A DNA stretch of 64,000 bases, from positions 310,001 to 374,000 of the forward strand of contig NZ_JAFAIX010000005.1 of the NCBI RefSeq assembly GCF_019236475.1, given 5' to 3'. This stretch comes from Chitinophaga sp. Its GTDB lineage: Bacteria; Bacteroidota; Bacteroidia; Chitinophagales; Chitinophagaceae. A program made the position numbers and the translations under genes. Positions 1 to 8,478 of this stretch are shown one piece after another. Under the pieces are notes generated by a model. It was not told the origin of the DNA and did not search any database. It saw only the letters and a list, made by a program, of their open reading frames with translations. Numbering within the stretch: the stretch's first letter is position 1; each line of letters opens with the position of its first letter.

Positions 1-554
1 TCTCTGACAATGCGATCCACCATGCCCAAAAATTGGCTAAAGAAGTGGAAATCCCCGCTCATTTCATCTGCAGCAACGTATATGATCTGAAAACACATCT
101 ACACAGCCATTTTGATATCGTCTTTACATCCTACGGCACTATCGGCTGGCTCCCCGATCTGGATAAATGGGCTACCATCGTAGCGCATTATCTCAAACCA
201 GGCGGTAGATTCTATATGGCAGATTTTCATCCGATGATTTGGATGTATGGAGACGACTTTCAATCGATCGAATATGGTTACTTTAATACCGGCGTGATTG
301 AAACAGATCAACAAGGTTCTTATGCAGATAGAAACGCGCCCATTTATGGTAAAGAATATGGCTGGAATCATCCTATCTCTGAAATACTGAACGCCCTCAT
401 CAGGGCCGGACTACATATCTCCTTCTTCCACGAGTTCGATTATTCTCCGTATAACTGCTTCTCCAACACAGTGGAGGTGTTCCGAGGCAAGTGGCAGATC
501 AAAGGACTAGAAGGCAAACTCCCCATGATGTATTCTATCATGGCGGTGAAGTAG
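1..554 (+). CDS. Class I SAM-dependent methyltransferase (3' part)
   Basis: The reading frame is open from the first bases of the window, so the gene begins upstream. The visible N-terminal part reads SDNAIHHAQKLAKEV, the post-motif-I region of a Rossmann methyltransferase in which a substrate-bound Asp is followed by a helix. Next come a segment equivalent to motif II (ICSNVYDL), the motif IV region FDIVFTSYGTIGWLPDL, and the late beta-strand segment LKPGGRFYMADFHPM, which is typical of class I methyltransferases. A TTG codon at position 33 also lies in this frame but falls inside the fold and is unlikely to be the start. The methylated substrate cannot be told. The gene ends at a strong hairpin shared with the convergent efflux operon. 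Confidence 0.85.
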   Translation, partial: SDNAIHHAQKLAKEVEIPAHFICSNVYDLKTHLHSHFDIVFTSYGTIGWLPDLDKWATIVAHYLKPGGRFYMADFHPMIWMYGDDFQSIEYGYFNTGVIETDQQGSYADRNAPIYGKEYGWNHPISEILNALIRAGLHISFFHEFDYSPYNCFSNTVEVFRGKWQIKGLEGKLPMMYSIMAVK

Positions 555-563
555 TTATCTCCC

Positions 564-608
564 AAAAAAATGCCGGGACGTCTGTGACGCCCCGGCATTT
601 TTTTATTT
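564..608. terminator. Bidirectional rho-independent terminator
   Basis: An A-tract is followed by an 11-base stem, AAAATGCCGGG paired with CCCGGCATTTT, with an inner CGTC/GACG extension around a TGT loop. Runs of T follow on both strands. It lies between the methyltransferase (plus) and the efflux adaptor (minus), so it can stop both. Confidence 0.85.
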
Positions 609-612
609 TTTT

Positions 613-712
613 TGTTGTCCCTGCCCACTGGGCAGGGACAACAGGCAGGAGCGTTTTACCTCCATTTTTTGATTTACATCACCCCTGCCCGCTGGGCAAG
701 GACGACAGGGCG
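613..712. repeat. REP-like palindrome with a diverged second copy
   Basis: Bases 613-626 (TGTTGTCCCTGCCC) pair perfectly with 630-643 around the 3-base loop ACT. A second copy of the right-hand 25-28 bases starts near 683 with about three substitutions (CCCTGCCCGCTGGGCAAGG), lacks the left arm and has one stem mismatch. The pair lies entirely between convergent gene ends, as short extragenic palindromic repeats do. It may add to termination, but neither copy has a proper T-tract. Confidence 0.55.
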
Positions 713-720
713 TAGGCTTC

Positions 721-1866
721 TTATTCCTCTTCTCCTGAATTCTTCAACTGCATCAGCAACGTATATGCATTCTTGGTCACCAACGTTTTACCAGATAAAT
801 CCGTTTTGATTTCCGTATAGCCGTCATAGGTAGTACCTATTTCTACGGGTGTCATGGTAAATTTGTGCTTATCATCTACCAGAAATACATAATTTTTATT
901 CTGCCATTTCACCACCGCTCCTTCTGGCACCGCTGGCGTATGCACATTATTCAGCTCTATCTCCGCATTCATAAACATCCCTGGCACTAATTTCTTATCG
1001 TACTTATCGAAATGACAGTGCACCTCACTACTACGACTCTCATCCACATTCCTCGTGATCAGATGGATACTAGCAGTGTACTTCTCTGAAGGGTTATTCA
1101 CCGCATAGCAAACAATCTGCTGGTCTTCAGATAAGTATTGCAAGTCTTTCTGGAATACAGTCAGGCTGAGATGCAGGTCAGCCGGATTGATCAGCTCAAA
1201 TAGCACTTCCGTAGGACTTACATACCTCCCTGTGTTCACATTCACTTTGGTAATAAACCCGGAAATAGGCGAATAAATGCTGGCAGATTTCGTGATGTTC
1301 GCATCGCTGAGTTTATCCGGGTTGATGTTGATCAGTTGGAGCTTCTCCCGCAGGGCGCTGGCGGTTACCCGTTGTCCTTCATACTCACTTTTTGCCTGCT
1401 GGTACACTTTATCGCTGTTGGCTTTGGATTCATTCAGCTCCTTCTGGCGCAGGTAATCCGCTTCTAGGTAGCGCAGTTTACTTTTAGCCATCAAGTAATC
1501 CTGCTGTAACTGGATGTACTGCGGATCTTCCAACGTAGCCAGCACCTGCCCCTTCGTGATAGGCATACCTGGCAACAGTTTCATGGTTTTGAGATAACCA
1601 CCTAGGGGCATACTTACGGATACCACATTCTGCGGAGGTACATCCACCACACCGTTTACACGCAGCAATGAATGCATTGTTTTCTCTGTAACGGTACCTG
1701 TTTGAATATCTCCATTCTTCAATTGCGCAGGCGTCAGTTCTACAGTATTGGTAACCGTATCAGTTGCGGCGGCCACTGTTGCCGGCGCTTTTGCTTCCTG
1801 TGGTTTGCTGTTGCAGGCCATCAGGAGCGCATTACATGTATATAGTATTATGATAGTCTTTTTCAT
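721..1866 (-). CDS. RND efflux periplasmic adaptor (CzcB/CusB-like lipoprotein)
   Basis: This is the membrane-fusion protein that bridges the inner-membrane RND pump and the outer-membrane channel of a heavy-metal efflux complex. The 381-residue product starts MKKTIIILYTCNALLMACNSK, a lipoprotein signal with lipobox LMAC, so it is predicted to be lipid-anchored in the periplasm. The order is biotinyl-lipoyl half (VSMPLGGYLKTMKLLPGMPITKG), a long alpha-hairpin (about residues 105-185), the second lipoyl half (IYSPISGFITKVNVNTGRYV), and a beta-barrel with LVPGMFMNAEIEL. The gene follows the fused RND-TolC gene with a 14-base gap, so the two are surely co-transcribed. The exported ion (Cu, Zn, Co, Cd or Ni) cannot be read from this sequence. 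Confidence 0.9.
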   Translation of the reverse strand: MKKTIIILYTCNALLMACNSKPQEAKAPATVAAATDTVTNTVELTPAQLKNGDIQTGTVTEKTMHSLLRVNGVVDVPPQNVVSVSMPLGGYLKTMKLLPGMPITKGQVLATLEDPQYIQLQQDYLMAKSKLRYLEADYLRQKELNESKANSDKVYQQAKSEYEGQRVTASALREKLQLININPDKLSDANITKSASIYSPISGFITKVNVNTGRYVSPTEVLFELINPADLHLSLTVFQKDLQYLSEDQQIVCYAVNNPSEKYTASIHLITRNVDESRSSEVHCHFDKYDKKLVPGMFMNAEIELNNVHTPAVPEGAVVKWQNKNYVFLVDDKHKFTMTPVEIGTTYDGYTEIKTDLSGKTLVTKNAYTLLMQLKNSGEEE

Positions 1867-1880
1867 CCGACGGCTGTTTT

Positions 1881-4800
1881 TTAAATATTTCCGCTCAATT
1901 TTTCTACGGTAAAGGCAGCATTATTCAACTGCTCGATGGTATTATAATAGCTGCTACGCATGTCTAGTGCTTGGTTGATCAGTATCACCCATTCCAGGTA
2001 ACCTATTTCACCGCTTACCATGCGTTTATTGGCAGCATTGATAACTAGTTGCGCATTACGTAGTGTCACTTGTTCATAGTTCTGTAACAGTGATACATGA
2101 CGTTTATACAACTCCAGGGCATTCTCTAGCGCCGTTCCCATCACTTGCCTAGTGGCTTCCAGCTCCCGTTGCTGCTGCAACATATATACATTGGACGCCC
2201 GAATACGAGCACGTTGCCCAGTGGCAAAAATAGGCACGCCCACGCCTACACTCACAGAAGAAAAGCGATCAGCCCCGCCAAAGTATACTTCCTGGTTACC
2301 GATCGGCTGCAAACCAATGATGCTCATGTTATAATAACCCAGGTTCAATGTAGGCAACAGGCGACTCTTTTCCAGCTTATATTCCTCTTTACTCTTATTA
2401 ACCAAGGAATGCTGCATGGCAATTGTAGGCGTATTATCCACCGCACTGGTATCAGGTAATAACGGTAATCTATATACGATACTATCATGCTCCGGTACCA
2501 CGGTTTGCTGTTCATTCAGCAGGATACGAAACTGATTGAGTGCCACCCCATAATCTGTTCTTAATACCGCCAACTGGTTAGCGATCTGCTGACGCTGGTT
2601 TTCAGCGGTTGATTTTTCCAAGATATCGGTATCGCCTACTTTAAAACGCAACGAAGCCTTTTGCAGGAAAACACTGTACATACTATCCGCTTCTACCAGC
2701 AATTGCTCCCGACGTTGCATCACCAGCAATTCATAATATAATTGTTTTACTGCGACCTTGATATCTTGTTCCCTTAACTGTGTATTGACTTTGCTGATGG
2801 CAATATTTGCCAGGTTGACATTTCTTTGCCGCTGATAAACAGTCGGAAATTGCACGCCCTGGGAAACAGTGAAACGATTGTCGTTGGCAATACTGTTTAT
2901 CTTCCCATATTCAAATCCAATATTGGTTTTGTCAATATCCAGGTTACTTTTCTTCAAAGTCTGATAATACTGCTCTCCCACTCTTGCAGCCTGCACGTGC
3001 AAGTTATGCTGTAACGCACGGTGCAGGGCGGTATCCAAAGACACTTTCTCCTGCGCATGAGAGGCTAAGGGGAAAGATAAAATTAATATAGCCGTTACCG
3101 TTATTACCTGTTTGTTACGGAAAAATTTAAATCCTTTATCAAACAGGATATAAAATACCGGCAGCACGAATAATGTCAGCATGGTAGATATCATTAAGCC
3201 TCCTATTACTACAGTGGCCAGCGGCTTCTGTACTTCCGCCCCTGCCCCTTTACTGATTGCCATCGGGATAAAACCCAGCGAAGGTACCAAGGCCGTCATC
3301 AACACCGCTCGTAGCTTGCTTTTGGTGGCATACAATACAATCTGCTTCATGTCTGTCCAGCCTTCACTTCGCAGGCGATTGAACTCCGTTACCAGGAGGA
3401 TACCATTCAATACGGCCACTCCAAACAAGGCAATGAATCCCACGCCAGCGGATATACTGAAAGGCATACCACGTATCCATAAGGCTAGGATACCACCAAT
3501 CGCTGATAATGGAATAGCCGTATAAATCAACAATCCTTGCTTGATGGAGTTAAAGGCAAAATAAAGGAGCATGAATATCATGAATAACGCTATCGGCACT
3601 ACGATGGAAAGTCGCTGTTTCGCGGCGGTCAGGTTCTCAAAAGAACCACCGTATACCATGGTATAATTCGGTGGCAGCTTCATTTTGGTCGCTACTTTTT
3701 GTTGCAACTCTTTCACGATCGACTGCACATCTCTTCCGTTTACGTTGAAACCTATAATGATTCTTCTGCGGGTGTTTTCGCGTTGAATTTGGTTAGGGCC
3801 TTCTATCTCTTCTACTTTGGCCACCTGGTGCAAGGGTATCTGGTTACCGGTTTTGGTAGGTATGAGCAGATTTTGTACATCGCTGATATCCTGACGGGCA
3901 TCATTGGCCAGGCGTACCACCATATCAAATCTCTTCTCTCCTTCATATACCAATCCGGTTGTTTGTCCGGCGAATGCGGTATTCACTACCCGGTTGATAT
4001 CACTAACATTCAGGCCATATTGCGCCATCGCATCACGGTCGTAGGTAATCACCAACTGTGGCATCCCAGTTACGGTTTCTACATACAGGTTGGTGGCCCC
4101 AGGGACCGTTTTAATCACTTCTCCCAACTTGTTGGCGTAGTGGGCCAGCGTATCCAGGTCTTCCCCATAGATCTTACAAACAACATCCTGTCTTGCTCCA
4201 GTCATTAGCTCATTGAAACGCATCTGTACCGGGAACTGAAAACCTACACTAATACCAGGTATGGCCGACAATTCTTTCGTCATTTTCTCCGACAGTTCAG
4301 GGAAAGATCCCGCTGAAGTCCATTCCTTCTTGGGTTTCAGGATCACCATCATATCACAAGCCTCTAATGGCATCGGATCTGTAGGTATTTCCGCGCTACC
4401 GATTTTGGTCACCACTTGCTGTACTTCCGGAAACTTCTTCAACAATATGGAGGAAGCCTTCTGTGTTGCGGCAATGGTGGTGTGTAAGTTACTACCGGTG
4501 AGCAATCGCGTATCAACAGCAAAATCGCCTTCTTCCAGTTGGGGAATAAATTCACCGCCCATTTTTCCTAAGATAAATACCGCGATAGCAAACAATACTA
4601 ATACACTGGCAATAATGGTTTTAGGATAATACATCACCTTCGCCAATAGTGGCTGATAACGACTTTCCAGCCAGGTCATCATCCTGTCGGCTATACTTGG
4701 CTTATGACTGATTTTCTTGCTAAGAAACAGTGCGCTCATCATCGGTACATAAGTAATGGAGAGCAGGAATGCACCCAATATGGCGAAACCTACGGTGAGC

Positions 4801-6242
4801 GCCATTGGTTTGAACATCTTCCCTTCAATACCCTGTAAGGACAAAATAGGGATATAAACAATGAGGATGATGATCTGGCTGAATACAGCGGATTTGATCA
4901 TCTGTCCGGCGCTCGTATTCACTTCCTCATCCATGGTAGGTTGATCAATCTGCATCAGTGTTCGGAACTTCTCCGAATGCGTAAATCGGTGCAGGATGGC
5001 TTCTACAATGATCACCGTACCATCCACGATTAATCCGAAATCAATCGCGCCCAAACTCATTAGGTTACCACCTACCCCGAACATATTCATGAGCGTAATG
5101 GCAAACAGCATTGACAAGGGGATTACGGAAGACACGATCAAACCGGCCCGCAGATTCCCCAAGAAAAATACCAGTACAAACACCACAATCAACGCTCCTT
5201 CTATCAGGTTCGTTTCCACCGTGCTGATGGCATTATTCACCATTTTGGTACGATCCAGGAATGGATCTATAATGACGCCTTCCGGTAGTGATTGCTGTAT
5301 CTGTGCTACTTTCTCTTTTACGCGCTTGATCACTGCAGAAGAGTTCTCTCCTTTCAGCATCATAACTACCGCTCCGGCTACTTCTCCTTTATCGTTATAG
5401 CACATAGCGCCATAGCGGGTGGCTGCACCCAGTTGCACAGTGGCCACATCTCTAATGAGCACTGGCATGCCATTGGACAAGGTTTTGACCACAATCTTTT
5501 CGATATCGGCAATACTTTTGGTCAACCCTTCACTACGTATATACAATACCGTTGGTCCTTTTTCAATATAAGCGCCGCCGGTATTTTCATTATTTTTTTC
5601 CAGGGCGTCAAACACTTCTGCAATAGTGACATTATTGGCTTTGAGCTGTCCGGGTCTCACCGCAATTTCATACTGTTTTAATAGTCCACCGAAACTACTG
5701 ACATCGGCCACGCCGGGGGTTCCCAACAACTGACGACGTACAATCCAGTCTTGCAGGGTACGTAGCTCCATCGGGCCATATTTAGCCTCATAGCCAGGTT
5801 TGGGGCGTAATACATATTGATAAATTTCACCAAGTCCGGTGGTCACTGGGGCCATTTCCGGAGCGCCTACACCAGCGGGGATTTCCCTGGTTACTTGCTG
5901 TAATCGCTCTGCAATCTGTTGCCGAGCCCAATAGACATCGGTGGCATCGTTAAATACGATGGTCACAAGACTCAGCCCAAAGCGGGAGAAGCTGCGGATC
6001 TGCTTCAGGCCGGGAATATTACTACAGGCCTGTTCTATGGGGAAGGTAATGAGTCGTTCTACATCCGGAGCTCCCAATGCTGGAGACACGGTGATAACTT
6101 GTACCTGGTTATCTGTAATATCTGGTACTGCATCTATAGGCAGGCGCGTAACTTCATATCCGCCCCAACTGATGAGTGCAAGTACGAATAGCCCTACAAT
6201 TAGCTTGTTCTTTACAGAAAAGCTAATAATCTTGTTTAGCAT
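1881..6242 (-). CDS. CzcA/CusA-family RND metal pump fused to a TolC-type outer-membrane channel
   Basis: The 1453-residue product combines two efflux components. Residues 1 to about 1040 form a complete heavy-metal RND pump with 12 hydrophobic segments in the usual pattern. The proton-relay motif D401-FGLIV-D407-GTVIIV-E414 in TM4 matches the acidic triad of CzcA (D402/D408/E415). About residues 1062-1453 are a TolC-family protein with two long coiled hairpins (VSLDTALHRALQHN, then a second repeat). Between them a basic, hydrophobic stretch ends in ASHAQ near residue 1061 and looks like a Sec signal peptide with a cleavage site. This suggests an old stop-codon-loss fusion in which signal peptidase could release the channel. 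The adaptor gene lies directly downstream and a small acidic exported protein upstream. Such fusions occur in other Bacteroidota. Substrate specificity is unknown. Confidence 0.92.
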   Translation of the reverse strand: MLNKIISFSVKNKLIVGLFVLALISWGGYEVTRLPIDAVPDITDNQVQVITVSPALGAPDVERLITFPIEQACSNIPGLKQIRSFSRFGLSLVTIVFNDATDVYWARQQIAERLQQVTREIPAGVGAPEMAPVTTGLGEIYQYVLRPKPGYEAKYGPMELRTLQDWIVRRQLLGTPGVADVSSFGGLLKQYEIAVRPGQLKANNVTIAEVFDALEKNNENTGGAYIEKGPTVLYIRSEGLTKSIADIEKIVVKTLSNGMPVLIRDVATVQLGAATRYGAMCYNDKGEVAGAVVMMLKGENSSAVIKRVKEKVAQIQQSLPEGVIIDPFLDRTKMVNNAISTVETNLIEGALIVVFVLVFFLGNLRAGLIVSSVIPLSMLFAITLMNMFGVGGNLMSLGAIDFGLIVDGTVIIVEAILHRFTHSEKFRTLMQIDQPTMDEEVNTSAGQMIKSAVFSQIIILIVYIPILSLQGIEGKMFKPMALTVGFAILGAFLLSITYVPMMSALFLSKKISHKPSIADRMMTWLESRYQPLLAKVMYYPKTIIASVLVLFAIAVFILGKMGGEFIPQLEEGDFAVDTRLLTGSNLHTTIAATQKASSILLKKFPEVQQVVTKIGSAEIPTDPMPLEACDMMVILKPKKEWTSAGSFPELSEKMTKELSAIPGISVGFQFPVQMRFNELMTGARQDVVCKIYGEDLDTLAHYANKLGEVIKTVPGATNLYVETVTGMPQLVITYDRDAMAQYGLNVSDINRVVNTAFAGQTTGLVYEGEKRFDMVVRLANDARQDISDVQNLLIPTKTGNQIPLHQVAKVEEIEGPNQIQRENTRRRIIIGFNVNGRDVQSIVKELQQKVATKMKLPPNYTMVYGGSFENLTAAKQRLSIVVPIALFMIFMLLYFAFNSIKQGLLIYTAIPLSAIGGILALWIRGMPFSISAGVGFIALFGVAVLNGILLVTEFNRLRSEGWTDMKQIVLYATKSKLRAVLMTALVPSLGFIPMAISKGAGAEVQKPLATVVIGGLMISTMLTLFVLPVFYILFDKGFKFFRNKQVITVTAILILSFPLASHAQEKVSLDTALHRALQHNLHVQAARVGEQYYQTLKKSNLDIDKTNIGFEYGKINSIANDNRFTVSQGVQFPTVYQRQRNVNLANIAISKVNTQLREQDIKVAVKQLYYELLVMQRREQLLVEADSMYSVFLQKASLRFKVGDTDILEKSTAENQRQQIANQLAVLRTDYGVALNQFRILLNEQQTVVPEHDSIVYRLPLLPDTSAVDNTPTIAMQHSLVNKSKEEYKLEKSRLLPTLNLGYYNMSIIGLQPIGNQEVYFGGADRFSSVSVGVGVPIFATGQRARIRASNVYMLQQQRELEATRQVMGTALENALELYKRHVSLLQNYEQVTLRNAQLVINAANKRMVSGEIGYLEWVILINQALDMRSSYYNTIEQLNNAAFTVEKLSGNI

Positions 6243-6329
6243 ATCCTAAAATTCATTAATTCAAATTGGCAAAACAAATTCCTTTCATCTGTGTTTCAGA
6301 TGAATAACTAAATGGTATTATGAAATGTT

Positions 6330-6713
6330 TTAAGCCTGGGGAGGACGGAATAAGGAAGATAAGGCTGGTTCAGGAAGATAACAGGCCTTCAGCACAGGAT
6401 TTTTTACAGGGATGACATAACTTTCCTGCTGTAGTTTTACAGTTATGGTTCTGGCCAGGGGTACATATATATGCTGTAGCGCATGCACATCTACGGTTTT
6501 GTAGGGCAATTGCATATCCCTGTCAGCATCATCATCTTTGTCATCTTCGGTCATGTAATGCATACAAAGGAAGTCTGATATACTCAGATCTGGATTCAGC
6601 CGATGATGCTCCTGGAAGTGAATAACCAGGGTTGGCAACTTCAGCAACTGATCCAGGTTCGTATTGTTTACCAGGAAAACTGCCAATATGATATATGCAA
6701 TTACTCTTTTCAC
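6330..6713 (-). CDS. Small exported or membrane-anchored acidic protein upstream of metal efflux genes
   Basis: About 127 residues if translation starts at GTG 6713. A longer frame begins with TTG at 6722, but that codon overlaps a TATCTTTG element (minus strand, 6727-6720) that looks like a promoter -7 box. The N terminus MKRVIAYIILAVFLVNNTN is a single hydrophobic segment or uncleaved signal. The middle carries a His/Met/Asp-rich stretch (FLCMHYMTEDDKDDDADRDM) followed by QLPYK. This could bind metal ions, which would suit its place 87 bases upstream of the RND-TolC and adaptor genes on the same strand. No named domain is recognised, so the metal role is inference from composition and neighbours. 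Confidence 0.6.
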   Translation of the reverse strand: MKRVIAYIILAVFLVNNTNLDQLLKLPTLVIHFQEHHRLNPDLSISDFLCMHYMTEDDKDDDADRDMQLPYKTVDVHALQHIYVPLARTITVKLQQESYVIPVKNPVLKACYLPEPALSSLFRPPQA

Positions 6714-6789
6714 AAAGGACAAAGATAAAAAATAAGTCTTAAGAGGCCCGAAATTATTAATAATTTGAAAATACTATTGTTAGAAACTT

Positions 6790-7395
6790 ATGAGAAATTG
6801 GATAAGACACCCCGTTATTTTGGAAAGTCGAAGAATACTGCTAGTTCCCCTCGTAGAACAGGAAATAGACCAGATTGTGGCCAGTAGCCTGGATGAACGC
6901 ATCTGGACCTACCTGCCCATCCAAGGAACAGCATCCGATATTCGTACTGCCCTGCAGGAAGCCATTCAAGCGCGCGCGCAGCAAACGCAATATCCTTTCA
7001 GCATTGTAGACAAACAAACTGGCCAAACCATTGGTACTACCCGGCTTTTGAAACTAGACCCGATCAACAGAACATTGGAAATAGGCTGGACTTGGTACCT
7101 GCCCATATATTGGGGTACCGGATACAATGAAGAGTGCAAATTGCTGCTACTAAACTATTGCTTTGAAGACTTGAAAACTATACGGGTGGCATTTATCGCC
7201 GGAGAAAAAAATATTCGGTCTAGAAAAGCAATTGAGCGACTAGGCGCTAAATTCGAAGGCATATTCCGGAATGTGGCCATTCGCCATGATGGCAAGCGTA
7301 GCAGTGCCTGCTATAGTATCATCGATGAGGAATGGCCAGAAACGAAAGTACACCTGGAAAACCTGGTCAATAGTAAACTGACGGGCGCCCGGTAG
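6790..7395 (+). CDS. GNAT-family N-acetyltransferase (RimJ/RimL type)
   Basis: This 201-residue protein has the fold landmarks of acetyl-CoA-dependent GNAT enzymes. They are an N-terminal substrate-side segment (LVPLVEQEIDQIV), a central strand pair LEIGWTWYLPIYWGTGYNEE containing the acetyl-CoA pyrophosphate loop (WGTGYNEE in place of Q/RxxGxG), and the C-terminal helix and strand NIRSRKAIERLGAKFEGIF with the usual conserved Asn and Arg-rich helix. The length fits the family, whose members acetylate amino groups of proteins or small molecules. The substrate here is unknown. It is transcribed alone and convergent with the following minus-strand gene, six bases away. Confidence 0.85.
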   Translation: MRNWIRHPVILESRRILLVPLVEQEIDQIVASSLDERIWTYLPIQGTASDIRTALQEAIQARAQQTQYPFSIVDKQTGQTIGTTRLLKLDPINRTLEIGWTWYLPIYWGTGYNEECKLLLLNYCFEDLKTIRVAFIAGEKNIRSRKAIERLGAKFEGIFRNVAIRHDGKRSSACYSIIDEEWPETKVHLENLVNSKLTGAR

Positions 7396-7396
7396 C

Positions 7397-7417
7397 CGAA
7401 GCTACTTGCTTCGTTTG
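7397..7417 (+). terminator. Possible small terminator after the GNAT gene
   Basis: A 6-base stem CGAAGC/GCTTCG with a 5-base loop is followed by TTT. It begins right after the GNAT stop and overlaps the 3' end of the convergent gene. It is short, so this is a weak call. Confidence 0.3.
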
Positions 7418-8373
7418 ATATCAAATTTGTTCAATACCTTATGGATATTCACCCTGGAAAAGGTGGCTCGCACTAATGCAGCCATCGTTTGTTCTGTGGG
7501 TGGTATTATTGTTGTCATCAGCTCACAGTACAGTTGTCCATTTTGATAAGCCATATTTTTGACGAGGGCACTATCTGTGCAAAACAAAGGACCTACTTTT
7601 TTCTCCTGGATGCTATTCAACTGAATACGTCCCCACATTTCATTAAAACTGAGGAAATATTGATCTGCCCCCGCAAATCGTGCTACCGGCATCGCATCGC
7701 CATCACCAATGGCGGTGAAGTGGTACAGAGAGGAAGCCTTGCTACCATCCCAGTAACATACTTCAAAGTGGGTTTTATCTTCTCCCTCATCATTGCTTTT
7801 CAGGACAGTCAGGATCTTGTCTCCATAAACATCAAAAGATACAATGGCGTTAAAATCTTTATTCAACCCTTGCAACTGTTGCAGTTGTAATATTTTCTTT
7901 GCATGCTGCTCTTGCACTCCCTGGAATAAAACCGCTGAGTCCATACGCACCATTAGGCCTAATGCGCCTTTCCATTTGCGTACATTCAAATCAGGCCCCG
8001 ATATATTCTCAATCGGCAGATCTGTGATATATTTCTCTCGTTGTTGTGTAGCGAGATGATATCTCCACGGGTGGCCATCAGGGTCCACTGCAATGAGGGT
8101 ATTATCATCCAAAAAATCAGCATAGCTATAGCCTTCCAATTTTTTATACACCGCGTTATTACGATAGATAACAGCCGTCAGCAAGATCGTATCTTTTTTA
8201 TCAAAATCAATGCTGGCCACAGTAAGCGACTGATCTCCTGCGCCACCAGTCATCATACAACCAACGCCATCTAATTTTACACGTTCAAATTGTAGCGTAT
8301 CACTACATGTAGGAGGATTTACATTCACATTAGGCATGAAAAGATGCAGCGCGAGGATCAACAAATATTGCAT
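7402..8373 (-). CDS. Exported protein of unknown function
   Basis: A 323-residue protein with a weak N-terminal signal (MQYLLILALHLFMPNVNV). It has a series of beta-rich segments with regular aromatic and aspartate positions (for example FDKKDTILLTAVIYRN, SYADFLDDNTLIAVDPDG, IVSFDVYGDKILTVLKSND, VCYWDGSKASSLYHF). This pattern suggests a beta-propeller of the kind seen in TolB-like or BF3164-like Bacteroidota proteins. No catalytic motif or lipobox is visible. A good promoter lies 27 bases upstream of the ATG, so it is probably a single-gene unit. Its function cannot be inferred from the neighbours. Confidence 0.6.
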   Translation of the reverse strand: MQYLLILALHLFMPNVNVNPPTCSDTLQFERVKLDGVGCMMTGGAGDQSLTVASIDFDKKDTILLTAVIYRNNAVYKKLEGYSYADFLDDNTLIAVDPDGHPWRYHLATQQREKYITDLPIENISGPDLNVRKWKGALGLMVRMDSAVLFQGVQEQHAKKILQLQQLQGLNKDFNAIVSFDVYGDKILTVLKSNDEGEDKTHFEVCYWDGSKASSLYHFTAIGDGDAMPVARFAGADQYFLSFNEMWGRIQLNSIQEKKVGPLFCTDSALVKNMAYQNGQLYCELMTTIIPPTEQTMAALVRATFSRVNIHKVLNKFDIKRSK

Positions 8374-8399
8374 GGGTTAATTCAATTTTAGATATTTTT

Positions 8400-8428
8400 C
8401 AAATATAGTCATTTAGGATCATACCCAA
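8400..8428 (-). promoter_or_regulatory. Bacteroidota sigma-A-type promoter, TTG-N18-TATATTTG
   Basis: Read on the minus strand, TTG at 8428-8426 is followed after 18 bases by TATATTTG at 8407-8400. This is close to the TTG-N19-TAnnTTTG consensus. The ATG of the unknown exported protein is at 8373, 27 bases beyond the -7 element. Confidence 0.55.
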
Positions 8429-8478
8429 ATCGCAAGAATCGGGTTTTCTGCCCTGGCACCGCGATCTACCTTTACATC

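Noticed and set aside
491..809. Small plus-strand frames across the repeat region near 600-710
   Set aside because: They arise from the palindromic repeats and the terminator. Their translation is repetitive (PARWARTTGR) and has no start signal.
7404..7434. TTGATATCAA near 7415 as an FNR-type site
   Set aside because: It lacks the four-base spacer and lies inside a coding end. It is just a short palindrome.
8467..8474. TACCTTTA just upstream of the 2OG oxygenase ATG as a promoter
   Set aside because: It is only four bases from the ATG and lacks a TTG at the right distance. The match is too weak.
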